In this document: positions 46,352 to 57,980 of the stretch, piece by piece | Layout of the letters: each line of letters opens with the position of its first letter | Position numbering within the stretch: the first letter of the stretch is position 1 | Origin: Nageia nagi | Lineage: Eukaryota; Pinophyta | Length of the DNA stretch: 64,000 nt | Direction: 5' to 3' | Assembly (NCBI GenBank): GCA_050084985.1 | Contig: JBITNC010000001.1 | Span: 82,460,001 to 82,524,000, forward strand | Notes under the pieces: model-generated | What the model saw: the letters and a program-made list of their open reading frames with translations, nothing else | Database searches by the model: none | What the model was told of the DNA's origin: nothing | Position numbers and translations under genes: made by a program

Positions 46352-47780
46352 CCCCCGGTTCGGATGGATTTTCGTCGGGTTTCTACAAGCATTTTTGGCA
46401 TTTGCTTAAGCTTGAAATCGTAGGGGTGGTGAGGGAGTCCTTCAAGTCAAAGCAATTACTGGGTAGACAGAGGATGCCAAATCAATTGATGCATTCCGAC
46501 CAATATCACTCTCCAACGCTCTCTACAAGATACTTACTAAGGTGGCTGAAAACTGCATAAAAATAGTGATCCAAGGCATAATCTTTGATGAACAAAAAGG
46601 CTTCATATGACTGATGGATGGAGCTATATTGATCCATGAATTGACACACTCTTTGGCTGCTAGCAACAACAAAGGCCTTCTCCTCAAGTTAGACATGAAG
46701 AAATCCTTTGACAGGGTTAACTGGCGATTCTTACAATGCATTATGAGTAGATTTGGGTTTGATGACGGATGAACCCAATGGATCTTTGCTCTGATGGATA
46801 GGCCATCATTTTGTACACTCATTAATGGCAGTGCTCAAGGACTCTTTCATAGCTCAAGGGGCCTGAGACAGGGAGACCCCCTATCACTTTACTTGTTCAT
46901 TATAGTGGTAGAGGTATTGGGGAGAGGTATCCGTAATATGCAAAGTTCAAGACAAATTAAAGGTCTCATGGTGAATAACCAATGCCCACCGGTTACCCAC
47001 TCTCAGTTCGCAGCTGATACTACTCTAATTGCCTATTCGTCCGTTAAGGAGATTCAAAGATTAAAAGCTTGCTTAGTATCTATGAGACAGCGTCAGAACA
47101 AGCAGTGAACACTTCCAAATCAAAGCTCTATGGCATTAACATGCCCCCAAAAATCCTTAAGTTGATGGCTCCTCTCACAAGTACGACAATTGACACTTTA
47201 CCCAGCTCTTATCTTGGATTACCTCTATTTCAAGGAGGAGATGTCGGGTTTTTTTGGGACAAGAATTTAGAGAAGTTCCACACAAAAAATGGCAGATTGG
47301 AAGAATAAATGGCTCTCCAAATCAGGCAGGATGATTAAATCAAAGGCTATTTTGAGTGCCCTACCAATCTTTTGGATGGGTATTTTTTGGATTCTAAGGA
47401 AAATCTCGGACAAAATGGAACAGCTAATGAGTAACTTCCCATGGCAAGAGAATTCAGAGACTAATAAGGCCCATTTAGTTGCATGGATACAGTTTGTTCT
47501 GAACAAAAACAGGAGGTCTAGCCATAAGAGATCTCCAAAACATGAATGTTGCCCTCTTGGGGAAGTTAGTATGGAGAATATATGAAGACACCTATGGTCA
47601 ATGGAGTAAAACACTTAGATCCAAGTACCTTGACTCGGAAGAAAAAGAGCGGATCTTCACTGCAAACTATACTTACTCCATTTGGTTCAATGATTTGGAA
47701 TGGTCTGTGTAAAGTGAAAATGAAAATAGTTAACCTTTTCAAATGGGCACTAATTATAGGCAACAAAGTAAGCTTCTAGG
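46352..47780 (+). pseudogene. LINE reverse transcriptase, broken
   Basis: Successive reverse transcriptase motifs are visible across frames. They are GSDGFSSGFYKHFW, FRPISLSNALYKILTKVAEN (46500-46560), KLDMKKSFDRVNW (about 46690), GLRQGDPLSLYLFII (46859-46905) and QFAADTTL (about 47005). The last is the catalytic FADD box with its first Asp changed to Ala. In-frame stops (after GFI and after DDG) and frameshifts, for example near 47100, show it is dead. The family reverse-transcribes its own RNA at the nicked target. The endonuclease and ORF1 are absent because of 5' truncation. Confidence 0.85.
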
Positions 47781-48149
47781 ACGACTCTTGGCTCTCATAT
47801 CCTCCTCTCTCTGCCAATGGATCACTTCAGAACCTTCGACAACTTCTCTATCACAGATGGGGGGAGAGTATTGAGGCATATTGGTACTGGGAAAACATGA
47901 ATGGTCAGCAAGCAAAGTTGTGGAAACCATTGGATAGGTACCTCTAGATTTGCAAGATGAAAAGGCCTTACTTGAATCACAACTTCTGCTCTATAAACTC
48001 AAACCCTATGGAGAAGACCAACTACTTTGGTCACTAACTCCCTCTGGAGGTTTCACCGTGTCCTTTACATACAAAGCCTTCTCCAAAATTAACATACTAA
48101 AGTTTTGCCCCCTGGTATGGAGAAACGTTTAGAAATCCTGAGCTTGACC

Positions 48150-48345
48150 TAAAGCACAGTTCTTCCTATGGTCTGCTACACATGATAAATTCCTCTCTGG
48201 GGAACAACTTCAAAAATGTGGTTGGGTTGAAGATGTGCAATGCATCTTGTGTGAGACAAGTCTTGAAACAGGGTCCCATCTCTTACTACATTGCCCATTT
48301 GCTAGTGAGATATGGGGGTATTTTCTCTCAGTATTCTTCAAAGAG
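48150..48345 (+). pseudogene. LINE C-terminal zf-RVT zinc-binding domain
   Basis: The frame starting near 48156 reads QFFLWSATHDKFLSGEQL, then KCGW, then CILCETSLETGSHLLLHC and PFASEIWG. This matches the zinc-binding domain found at the C-terminus of plant LINE reverse transcriptases (C-x2-C ... H-x4-C). It lies downstream of and collinear with the RT remnant. The sequence between about 47.8 and 48.15 kb is the degraded connection. Confidence 0.75.
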
Positions 48346-49062
48346 CTCACCTCTTTGTTGCAAAGGTTTGGGACGGGATTGTTATTAATCTTGCAAATAT
48401 ATGGACTGCACACACAACAAATAACACGAATCTTTCTAAGGAGCTCAGGGTTATGGATTTTTGGAAACCACTATGCAATGCATGGATCAGGAAGTTGAGC
48501 ACCACAAATGTTGAGTGTAATGATCTCCAAACTTCAGATTTTTTTGTCCCTTCTTCTCATTAGGATGAACATGAGTGGATGGGAGATAGTTTTACTACGT
48601 CCAAGTACTCAATGGTGCATTGCGACATATGAAATCCCTCTCTGTAGTTCCTGTGCTACGTTTGGCAGCTGCTCTATACTCATTTTCTACATGCAATCTC
48701 ATTACAGGGCACCTTTTGGTAGATTTCATAGTTTCCAGGCCTGGACGTGGGTGTTTTTACACCTCTGGTCCATTTTTTGGCATAGTCTCTTGATCAACTG
48801 GATACAGTATTCCATCAAGATTTCAATCCACAGGCATGTGTTTACACAATGCCATCGAGATCATGAATTCCCAATAGTTTGTAATTGCATTCTACGATTT
48901 GCCTCGCTCTGCTTACTCCGATGGAGTGTTCTTTGTTTCAAACTCAACGCCCAACTCTGCTTAAATTTTGTTTTAGTTTCATTGCTCTAGCCTAGTGCCA
49001 AATTCTGTATATAACGTAATGGCTCCACCTCAATAGAATTTTTTTAACAACAAAAAAAAAAC

Positions 49063-49075
49063 TAAGTTACTGCAT
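49063..49075 (+). repeat. Target-site duplication, right copy, of the 46.4-49.1 kb LINE
   Basis: TAAGTTACTGCAT directly follows the poly(A) run. Confidence 0.8.
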
Positions 49076-50141
49076 GGCAACTTTAAATTAAGGTAAAAAA
49101 AAGTATGTTTTATTCAAATTATTTTTTTAAGGTTTGATAGAAATCATCAAAATTAAAAAAAATCCTATAATGAATGTGATAATTGGACTGTAGTGTTTGT
49201 TGAGGTTTCAATATAGCTAAGTAGGGCTATCATCACCACTTAGTTGTAAGATGTACATTCTTTAGAATTTTTATAACAGCATTAATCATTTTCATTGATT
49301 ATTTTAGGTTGATTTACATATAAATCTATATTATTATTGCATTTACCATTAGTTTTTGGTATTAAATTTGACTTTAATGAATTTATTTTTCCTTTATTTT
49401 AATGATATTGTATATAAGAGTTGCTTCATCTTATGTTGAAATTGCTACAATGATAACCATGGTCCATGATAAGCATCTTGAAAATTTTATTTCAAAAGTC
49501 TTCTATAAGGTAACTCCTTAGATCTTAACATTGCTTTACTTATTAAAGGTTATGAGAATGCATGCAAGTGGTCAAAATAACATGCCTTAGTTGGATATTT
49601 CCTTGATTGTATCTTGAATGACACCCTCATATACTAATGGATTCAAATTGTATAACAAAATCTTGGTATTAAAATCAAAAGCATCCAAAACTTTACCAAA
49701 GGATTTTTCCATTTTTTTTTTCTAACCCACAAAATATGGTGACCATACTTGGCAAGGGATCCTAGTATGTATGGAGCACCTTGCTCATATTTCAACCTTA
49801 TATCATATGTTAACAATCTTTAAGGATGTCTCTCTCAAAGTGCCTCTTTGGATTGAATTCCTAGAACTCTCCTTGCCATTATTGTGTGATGTACCTTAAT
49901 TATTTTATGCCAAATTTATGATGCTAAAAGCCCAACATCTTGTGCCAAGATCATGAAATAATGCAAAACATCATAGTATTGTCAAAAATATATAACGCAC
50001 TAGCAAATATGAGATCAAATGGTGCAACACCTTAATATATAATAATGAATGATTAAGATACAAGGCAATAGGGCCCAAAAAAGTTACATCTGGCTCTATG
50101 GGTCCCAAATCTAGCACCAAACAATGATAAATATACGCCAA
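49076..50141. other. No recognised feature
   Basis: AT-rich intergenic sequence between the LINE and the CACTA-like terminus. No frame, array or terminal repeat seen. Confidence 0.35.
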
Positions 50142-50689
50142 CACTACTAAAAATTACGGTATTTGCATCCTTTTTTTGTGTCAAAATATAGAGTATTTTT
50201 TTAAAACTTCAACACCAAAAATTGATATAAATTTCAATGTAAATGACCCAATAGTTTTTGCATCGTAATATGCATCTCTCTATGTCTATGTTTGCATCTA
50301 AACATATCTTAATGGATCATTTTTTGTGTTAATTTTTGAACTAGTTGGTGTCCTTTTTACGTCATTTTTCCCTATCGAATTATGTCTCTTTTTGCATCTT
50401 TATGCATCCATATTTGCATTAGATTACATCCTTTATTGCATTGGGATCTTGATAAATTAAAAAAAATATTAATTGATTAATATAATTTTATTTAATTTTA
50501 ATAATTAAATAATTAAAATATTGTATAATTATTAATATAAGTTTATTTAATTTTAATAATATTATTTATATGTATTTAATTATATTTTAATAAATTTTTA
50601 ATAATAACAATTATTATATTTTTATATATACGTCAAAATGATAACATCCACATCATACATGTCAAAAAGATACAATGGTATTCACATCA

Positions 50690-52475
50690 TGAGTACTAAG
50701 ACTCGACATCAACATCCTCACTAGATGACTCACTACCTAAGCCACTACTTGAGCCACTACCTAATCCCTTAGCTGACTTGCTAGCTTACTCATTGGTCGA
50801 CTCATCATCATCTAATGATCCAAACAAATGGTGGTAGTCAACCACATCGTCTAGTCTCCTCAATAGCTCATGATGCTCTATCACTTGCAGGTCATGCTGC
50901 TCTATCTGATCTCGCATTGCACCCACCTACAAATGATAAGAAAATAAATGTTAGTAAATAATCAAACTTACCAAAAATATGCATCACCTACAATGAATTC
51001 ATATACCTTTTTTAATTAAACTATTTGTAATTACTTACATTAGCATCCAACCTATCCTTCAAGGCCTAGTAATCAAATATGATGTTAAATTATCATTCAT
51101 TATAATCAGTGATGATTGAAATCTCTCAACTATAAATAAAAAGTAATTAGTACTAAAAAATAAATTATCTATTCATTTTAAAAAATTAAATATCATTGAA
51201 AGTCAGCAAACATACTTACAAATTAGGCATCCATATATCTCCCCCCTCCACTTCTCGCCCGATGCATAATCTTGCATCTTAGTTTGGCAACTTCGTACTT
51301 TGTCATTTTTTCTTATGATGTTTCCTTACCTTCCACTTTCCTCTCATTCGCCTTGGCCACTTTCTTAAGTAACATCTTCCATACCTTCTTATGAAATAAT
51401 TAATTAGTATTATATTAAAAAAATTAATTAATCAAGTTCAAATATTAAATATAAAGGAAAATATTCCATACCTTCTTATGGATGTCAGTTAGTTTCATTG
51501 ATAAGTTTCGTTGATCAGGGGAAAGTTTCATCACTTTTCATCTCACATGATCTCTTACCCGTTTGAGATTCAACCTTGGTTGTAGGAGTGCTTTCTTCTC
51601 ACTTCACCCTTCACCACAATCATATTTCATATTTGTTATTATTCTTTTTTTGCTCTAAAATACACAAATTAGTTTTAGTATCTTGAAATATTTAATGAAA
51701 AAAGCCAAACATTCATACGAAAAAATGATGCAAATAATAAAAAAATATACATACCAAAATCATCTTGCTTTTTCTATGGCTTATCAAGTGTTTCTGCAAA
51801 TTCTAGGATTGTAGCATTCTTGAGTGTTTTGTAAAAAAGTGAACTTGAAAAATAATTGAAAGCATGTTAGTGAATTAATATATTTCTAATTAATATGTAA
51901 ATTCATATTTTTCAAACATAAACTATTACCATTTTCTTCTTTTAGGACCTCTCCATTTGACATCACAAAAATTTGAAGATTTTTGGATCCTTGAGTTATT
52001 GTCAACATAGACTGTTGATTTACCAAATTTGCACATATGCATGGATCACATCATAATATGCTTCAAAATAAAAATAAAAATAATTTTGTATTACTTTTTA
52101 ATAAATTAAGTAATTATAAAGAATTACCATAAGCAGCACTATGTCTTTGCTGTGTGCTAACACGACTAGGTCCTCTAGCCTCCCCAACAACAAACATTCT
52201 CATCAATTCGTCAAGGGTAAATATACTTTTACAAATTTGTACAACACCCTTTAACTTATTTTCCTATTTAAAAAATGAAATAAATAAGTGTTTACATGTC
52301 CTACTTAATTAAATACATATAGTATTATTGTATCCTATGTTGATATTACATAATACATATGGATACTTACAAGCTTGTTTTGTTTTCTTATAATATAATC
52401 TTGATATTTATCTCATCTCTTTCTTTTTACTTTCTTTCTATTATCTTCTTTAGTACCCTTCTTTGGGCATCCCAT
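50690..52475 (-). pseudogene. Multi-exon coding remnant within the CACTA-like region
   Basis: Candidate minus-strand exons: 52475-52379 (MGCPKKGTKEDNRKKVKRKR then a stop). About 52260-52140 (GVVQICKSIFTLDELMRMFV, EARGPSRVSTQQRHSAAY). About 51600-51480 (PRLNLKRVRDHVR, KLSPDQRNLSMKLTDIHKK). About 51395-51225 (MLLKKVAKANERKVEGKE, KLRCKIMHRARSGGGRYMDA). About 50928-50700 (AMRDQIEQHDLQVIEHHELL, then a Ser/Asp/Glu-rich tail). Donor- and acceptor-like sites flank several blocks. The C-terminal helical plus acidic layout resembles plant Ptta/En/Spm transposase proteins, but I cannot confirm a domain. Stops are present. Confidence 0.4.
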
Positions 52476-52896
52476 GGTCGATGGTGATCACTAAAAGAAA
52501 GTAAACAAAAGTTTATAGATGTTAATATTATAGAATAAAAAACCACTATCTGATTTGCATTCTACTATAATTTACCAAAATATATCTAAAACAATGTATG
52601 AATTACTTTATATGCATACAAAAATAATATACATATTTTTCATTGTACAACTCTGAAAAAAATAGGCATAGAAATAAAAATCTATGTATATGTATCATTA
52701 GAAACAAAAGAGGCATAAAATCATGAATTATTCACTAGTAGGGATCCTTTAATAGTGATGATTGAGGACCACTATAGGTAATATGAATTAATCAAAAACC
52801 CATTCTATTTTACATGTATTGATAGCCTCTTAGGCTTTTTTTTATGCTTTCTATAACAAAGGTACCGATAATTTTAATGGGGATAGGAGCCACTAA

Positions 52897-53359
52897 GGTT
52901 GGGATCCCATGGAGGGGGGCTTCCTAAAAAATCTAAGAGGGTGTTGTTGATATTTTTTAGAAATATTTTTAAGCTAGTGGTCCCATGAATTAAGTATGTT
53001 TGATGGCTTAAAATTTTGAGCTCTAAAGATTAAGGAATATTTTCCCTTTGTGATTTTCCCCTCTATTTAATTTAAGCTAAAATCTATCAGATGTTTAACA
53101 AGTGGCATAAAAATTTCCTAAATTTTTTGCATAAAAATTTCCTAAATTTTCTACATAAAAATTTCCTAAATTTTCTAAGCAAGTGGGGGTAATTTCCAAC
53201 CCCACCCCTTTTTCACCTACTTAAATATGCAACCTTGAAGAATAGTCACTCCTATTTTTTAGGAGAAGATTCCAATTAATCATGTAGCATAAATTATTTT
53301 GCTTCATGACACCTCCTCAATAAAAATAGATGTTGTAGCACCCCCATGGGATCCCACCC
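52897..53359. mobile_element. 463-bp MITE with TAA target duplication (Harbinger-like)
   Basis: The left terminus GGTTGGGATCCCATGG and right terminus CCATGGGATCCCACCC are inverted repeats (about 20 of 22 positions). Both ends are flanked directly by TAA (52894-52896 and 53360-53362). A 3-bp TWA duplication and GG-starting termini are typical of PIF/Harbinger-derived MITEs. No coding capacity. It contains the 24-bp array at 53105-53176. Confidence 0.62.
53105..53176. repeat. 24-bp tandem repeat, 3 copies
   Basis: Units GCATAAAAATTTCCTAAATT plus TTTT or TTCT start at 53105, 53129 and 53153, nearly identical. Confidence 0.85.
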
Positions 53360-53362
53360 TAA

Positions 53363-55202
53363 GAGGATGGGCAAGTTCATCACTCACCTACATACACTTA
53401 ATCCATGAGGAGAGTTAGATATTGTGAAATATAATTAATCCATACCTCTTCATATTTTAAAGCCTAATTAATCCATTTGACATAAAGTATAATCCCTTCT
53501 CAATGATAAGATCGATAAGCCCAAGGACTCCTAAATATTTAGGAATACAACAAAATTTCCAAGCTACTATGTGGAAATAAAAGGTGGGAGAATTAGACCA
53601 CATGAAATCCCCTAGGAGTTTCTCTAAGTTTTGGTAGCAAGCCTAAGATGACAACAACTAAAAAGAGTGGTATACATGAGTGGAAATTAGGACTATGGAG
53701 CATATTTGGAAGTTTTTGTATAAGGAGACTTTCTTTATGCCCAATAAGAAAGTTTATTTTCAACCTTAGAGACTATTTATTTTCATAACTTTGCATGGGA
53801 GCTTTGAAAGGTAAAGGATATACATGGGAATTTGAAGATTTGGTTGAATCCATTTCCATTGAATATGAAAAATCCATGTAAGAGTTGGATAAGAAGATTA
53901 TCTATAGCATAAGGTCTTAATCCATTAGATACTAAAGATAGACACCTTACAAAATGTATCTAGGCAACACAATACCTATCTAACTATAGCATTTTTGTAA
54001 TTTCAAATAATGTACAATAGAGAAAATACTAATGTATTTATGAAAATAATCAATCATCATGATTGCAATGAATTAAATTGAAAGAAAATATGAAAAATAA
54101 AGAGTAACTTCAAATACACAATAATAAATATTGTAAGCCTCTTCATGGGGAAAACCTACAAACATAAAACTAATGTATTACTTTTTAACAAGATGAAATA
54201 ATATAATTATTAAAGGATTATATTTTTAAATATTCTAACCTAAAAGTTGGAAATGTGCATATACTATATGATACTAGTTTAGTTGAGTATATAGTCCTCA
54301 CTTCTACATCCACCACACACTTTATTTCCTTTAACTTCTATATATATTTCTTATTACATATATTCACACACTAAGGTCCCTTTAACCTTATCTCTACAAA
54401 ATATTTATTTATTTATTTTAGGCATATTCCCTTAGTCCTCCATAACTATGAAAAATTATAGTTTATTCTTTTTCCCCTGATAGGAGCTCATCTTTAGCTC
54501 TCTCTTATAAAAAGATTTATCAAAGTCTCTCCTAAGTTCTCTCCCTTAAAATGAGATGTTTGACCTTTATTTATAGACTTGGGTATAACATTGTAGAATT
54601 TAATATGTCTATAGTAATACTCTATGTTATTAATATCATCTTTAAATACGCACTCATCTATCATTTTATTTTGTTAACATTTGATTAATTTGTTAAACTT
54701 GTGTATTAATATAGGGAGCACTAACCCATGTAAGCCCAAAATCACAACCATGCTAAACACACCTATTATTATGATACTCCAATTGAGAGCCTTTTTATAA
54801 TCGAACTACAAGTACTTGAATTATTTTTACTTGAACATAGGAGAGTATGCACTAATCAAATCCATCATATTTTTAGAATTTCTTTTAATTTAATATTTAC
54901 ATAATTATTTTTTACTTTACCATGATATGACTAATCATATCCATTATATTTTTATTTATTATTTACCACTAAATATTCACTATTTGCAATTTATTATCCC
55001 ATTACTTTCACTTTTATTTTCTTTCACTAAAACTACCAATTTCTAATATTCTGGTTAAGTTATAATTTCATTATAGTGCAATACTTGCATAGTAACAAAT
55101 TGAATTGTGAGCAAAAGAAGCAAGGTTTTGGAGGACAAAGAAGCAAGTGAAGTTTTAGAGTTGTAAACAAAAACCCACGATACCTTTTTTACTTATTACA
55201 CC
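53363..55202. other. AT-rich interior of the CACTA-like region
   Basis: No frame, LTR or strong repeat recognised. It includes stretches resembling ordinary intergenic DNA, so it may not belong to the transposon at all. Confidence 0.3.
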
Positions 55203-55372
55203 CATTTCATGGGTGCATGGTTACAAATTCATTTTAGGATTTTTAGGAATTTCATAGGGATGTCATACTATAATTTCATGGGTGCATGATTGTAAATTCA
55301 TTTTAAAACCCTTTTAGATGTGCATGGTTATATTTTCATGGGTGTATGGTTGCAAATTCATTTTAAAATGTT
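55203..55372. repeat. Diverged tandem repeat, 60-70-bp period, 3 copies
   Basis: ATTTCATGGGTGCATGGTT...AAATTCATTTTA recurs at 55203, 55272 and 55332, with small variations (GGGTGTATGGTTGC in the last). Confidence 0.75.
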
Positions 55373-55999
55373 GAAGTTGCTTCCCTATTTTTGAAACCTT
55401 TCTAAATTTTTTACTGTAAACATTTGAAAACCCTATAAAATAAAAAAACCCTATCAAATTAAGTGCAAATTACTAAAGAATTGGAAAATACAAGTAGTAA
55501 TGTACTTACATTTGTGTAAATATGAAATAATGAAGAACCCTTTGTCCTACAAGAAAATTGAAAACCCTATGAGTAAAAATTAAAAATATGCTAAAAAATA
55601 AAAAAAAAACCAACTAGAAATTAAGTTAAATCAGTTAGGATTGAAGTTAAATGAGGTAGAATAACACTTACTTGGTGCTCTCTCACTTGAAATGAGTTTT
55701 GAACTCCCTCTGATCCACAAATGTCTCTAATGAAAATGATAGGTGTAGAACTTTTTTAATTTTTCATTTGTTAGTCAAATCCCTTACAAAAAAGGATGTA
55801 GCATTTGCATCCAATTTTGTGTCTTATCTATATTTGCATTAGATTTTGACTATTTCAAAAAAAAAAAAAATTAATATAATAAATTAATGTTAAATAATAT
55901 TATATAATATACTAAAATAAAATTAGATGTTAATAATATAATATAAATAAATAATATTTAAATTAGATATTAATATTAAATAATACCTTAATAGGGATG

Positions 56000-56370
56000 G
56001 TGTTAAGGTTAGAGTTCGTGGTTAGTGGTTAGGGTTTAAGGGTAAGGGTAAGGGTTAGTGGTTACAGTTAGGGTTAGGGATAGTGGTTATGATTAGTGGT
56101 TAAGGTTTAGTAGTTAGGGTTAGTGGTTAAGGTTATTGATTAATGTTTAGTAGTTAGGGTTAGTGGTTAAGGTTTAGTAGTTAGGGTTAGTGGTTAGGGT
56201 TAGGGTTAGTGGTTAGTGATTAGGATTAGGGTTAATGGTTATTGGTTAGGGTTAGTGGTTAGTGATTAAGATTAGGGTTAATGATTATCGGTTAGGGTTA
56301 GTGGTTAAAGTTTAGGTGTTACTACATGGTTAGTGGTTAGGGTTTAAGGGTACAAGGGTAAGGGTTAGTG
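56000..56370. repeat. Interstitial telomere-like minisatellite (GGTTAGGGTTAGT type)
   Basis: About 370 bp of degenerate GGTTAGGGTTAGT, GGTTAGTGGTTA and GGTTTAGTAGTTA units on the plus strand. The core TTAGGGTT resembles plant telomeric TTTAGGG, but the units are irregular (6-13 bp). Confidence 0.8.
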
Positions 56371-56681
56371 GTTAGTAGTTGGTTTATGATTACAACATCA
56401 AAACACAATTCCAAGAGCATTCTTGGGATATGGAAAATGAGTCATGTTGTCTACATCGATATGGCTATGACTACAATATACCTACTTCATCCTTTAATAT
56501 TTTCTTTAAAGAGAATCGACATCGATAATATAATTAGTTTCCTTATAGTCATTTGAAGAATTAAACATAACAAATCAAAATATTAATCAAGCTACATAGA
56601 TCATGTGCACAAGGCACCTTCTCCTTCTTCGCATTTAATGCTCATCACAAAGAATAACAATGCAAGCATCTATATTATGTT
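56371..56681. other. No recognised feature
   Basis: Short AT-rich spacer between the telomere-like tract and Copia element 3. Nothing recognised. Confidence 0.35.
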
Positions 56682-56686
56682 GCATG

Positions 56687-57184
56687 TGAGAGAATTGAAC
56701 TATAAGAACTATAGTCTTAAACTAACAAGATCATATGAAAGCTCTCAATTCACATCTAACTATCACATAAAGCAATCTCATAAAGATAACATAAGATGTA
56801 AGTGATTCCTCCAACTAGGAGTACATCCACTAACTAGATCTCTCTTATTAACAAATATGAACTCTTACAATACTCCTACTCTTTTCTCCTAACCACTACC
56901 CTACAACATAACTTTACTCCATATATGGTGTGTGATCACAAAGAGGGAGCCTTCTATTTATAGGCCAAAATCCATCTTTGGATCACCCTTTTATCCAATG
57001 TACAAAAGCATGACATGCACATCCTTTTACCCAAGAGGCATGCTCATGACATGGAGTGTAGGATAAGTTACATTATCATATTCACTTAAATACTTAAGAT
57101 ATCAAATGATACCCTTAAGTATTAGTGAACTTACATAGAAGATTATTACAAAACCTTTACAATAATGCATTATACATTCCAACA
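56687..57184 (-). repeat. Element 3, 3' LTR
   Basis: 498 bp, TG...CA on the plus strand (TGAGAGAATTGAACTATAAG ... ACATTCCAACA). It is closely related to the element 1 LTRs. A TATAAATA motif lies on the minus strand at 56955-56962. The purine tract AAGGATGAG follows at 57185-57193. Confidence 0.92.
57089..57123. repeat. LTR hairpin (element 3, 3' LTR)
   Basis: AATACTTAAGATATC pairs with GATACCCTTAAGTATT, with a slight mismatch in the upper stem. Confidence 0.65.
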
Positions 57185-57193
57185 CTCATCCTT

Positions 57194-57980
57194 AATGCAA
57201 TATTGGGATAGAGCAAATAAGTGAGAAGAAAGAGAGAAAGGAAGAGAGTTCTCCTTAAAATAGATACAACAAAGATGAGAACTTTTTACATATTTGTGAA
57301 GTAAGAAAGATATAGTTTGAGAGTCACTACTTTTCCAAATACAATCACTAATCATAATCAATTTTAATGTACATGAAGTCATAAGCAGCTCAAATAATAA
57401 GATCATTTAGATGTAACATATTCATCTCATCAAAGATATATGAATCACACAAATTCCATCATGAACTGATCAATGGTGCACCATAAGTCATCACAAAGAT
57501 GCCATGCCAAAAATTCATAGTCACCTATTGTATATAAGACATTTTTTGATTCATTACAAAATAGAGTATGCACATATGAATTCCTCACATATGGATAACT
57601 AAATAGTGATAAAAGACACATAAGAGTTCCTCACACATGGATAACTAAACAGTGCTAGATTGACCAAAATAGAGAATGCACATACGAGTTCCTCACATAT
57701 GGATAATTGAATAGTTCCAAAAGACACATAAGAGTTTCTCACACATGGATAATTGAATAGTACTAGATTGGCCAATCTTTTGGCTTTTAAAATTTTGTAC
57801 AAGTTTCTCATGCAGAGCAAACTTACCATGAAGGTGTACAATAAAATTAACACTATACAACATAAAATCCTCTTAGGGGTGGAGTTATCATCACAAACAT
57901 GAATTCAACATAAGAATTCAAACTTCACTCCCGCTTAAGGGCAACTTCACCAACCTGATAGTATCCCTAAGCTTACAAAA
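57194..57980 (-). other. Element 3 sequence between RNase H and the 3' LTR
   Basis: Aligns with 14518-15399 of element 1. It includes a repeated short phrase (GTTCCTCACACATGGATAACT-like) at about 57.58-57.77 kb and at about 15.0-15.1 kb, so the phrase array belongs to the element family. No frame. Confidence 0.55.

Larger units (their letters stand above)
46352..49062 (+). mobile_element. 5'-truncated plant LINE (non-LTR retrotransposon)
   Basis: The element runs from inside the reverse transcriptase domain to a poly(A) tail (49052-49061). It is flanked by imperfect 13-bp target duplications, TAAGTTATTGCAT (46339-46351) and TAAGTTACTGCAT (49063-49075), with one mismatch. The duplication supports both boundaries, and the 5' truncation is typical of LINE insertion. 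Confidence 0.85.
50142..55860 (-). mobile_element. Possible CACTA (En/Spm-like) DNA transposon remnant
   Basis: The left end starts CACTACTAAAAATTACGG, which fits the CACTA terminal signature. It is followed by subterminal copies of TTTGCATCC and ATTTGCATTAGATT motifs. Related motifs, in direct and inverted orientation, reappear at about 55.79-55.85 kb (AAAAAAGGATGT, TTTGCATCCAATTTTG, TATTTGCATTAGATTTTG). Between them are minus-strand coding-like exons (50.69-52.48 kb). I could not find the inverted ...TAGTG right terminus, so the boundary and class are tentative. Confidence 0.42.

Noticed and set aside
48508-48990. 160-residue plus-strand open frame at the LINE 3' end
   Set aside because: Overlaps the LINE 3' region, is out of frame with the zinc-binding domain, and is Cys/Ser/Phe-rich without a recognised domain. 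Treated as part of the LINE tail.
56000-56370. A true telomere
   Set aside because: Units are irregular, short and internal, with retrotransposon sequence continuing on the far side.
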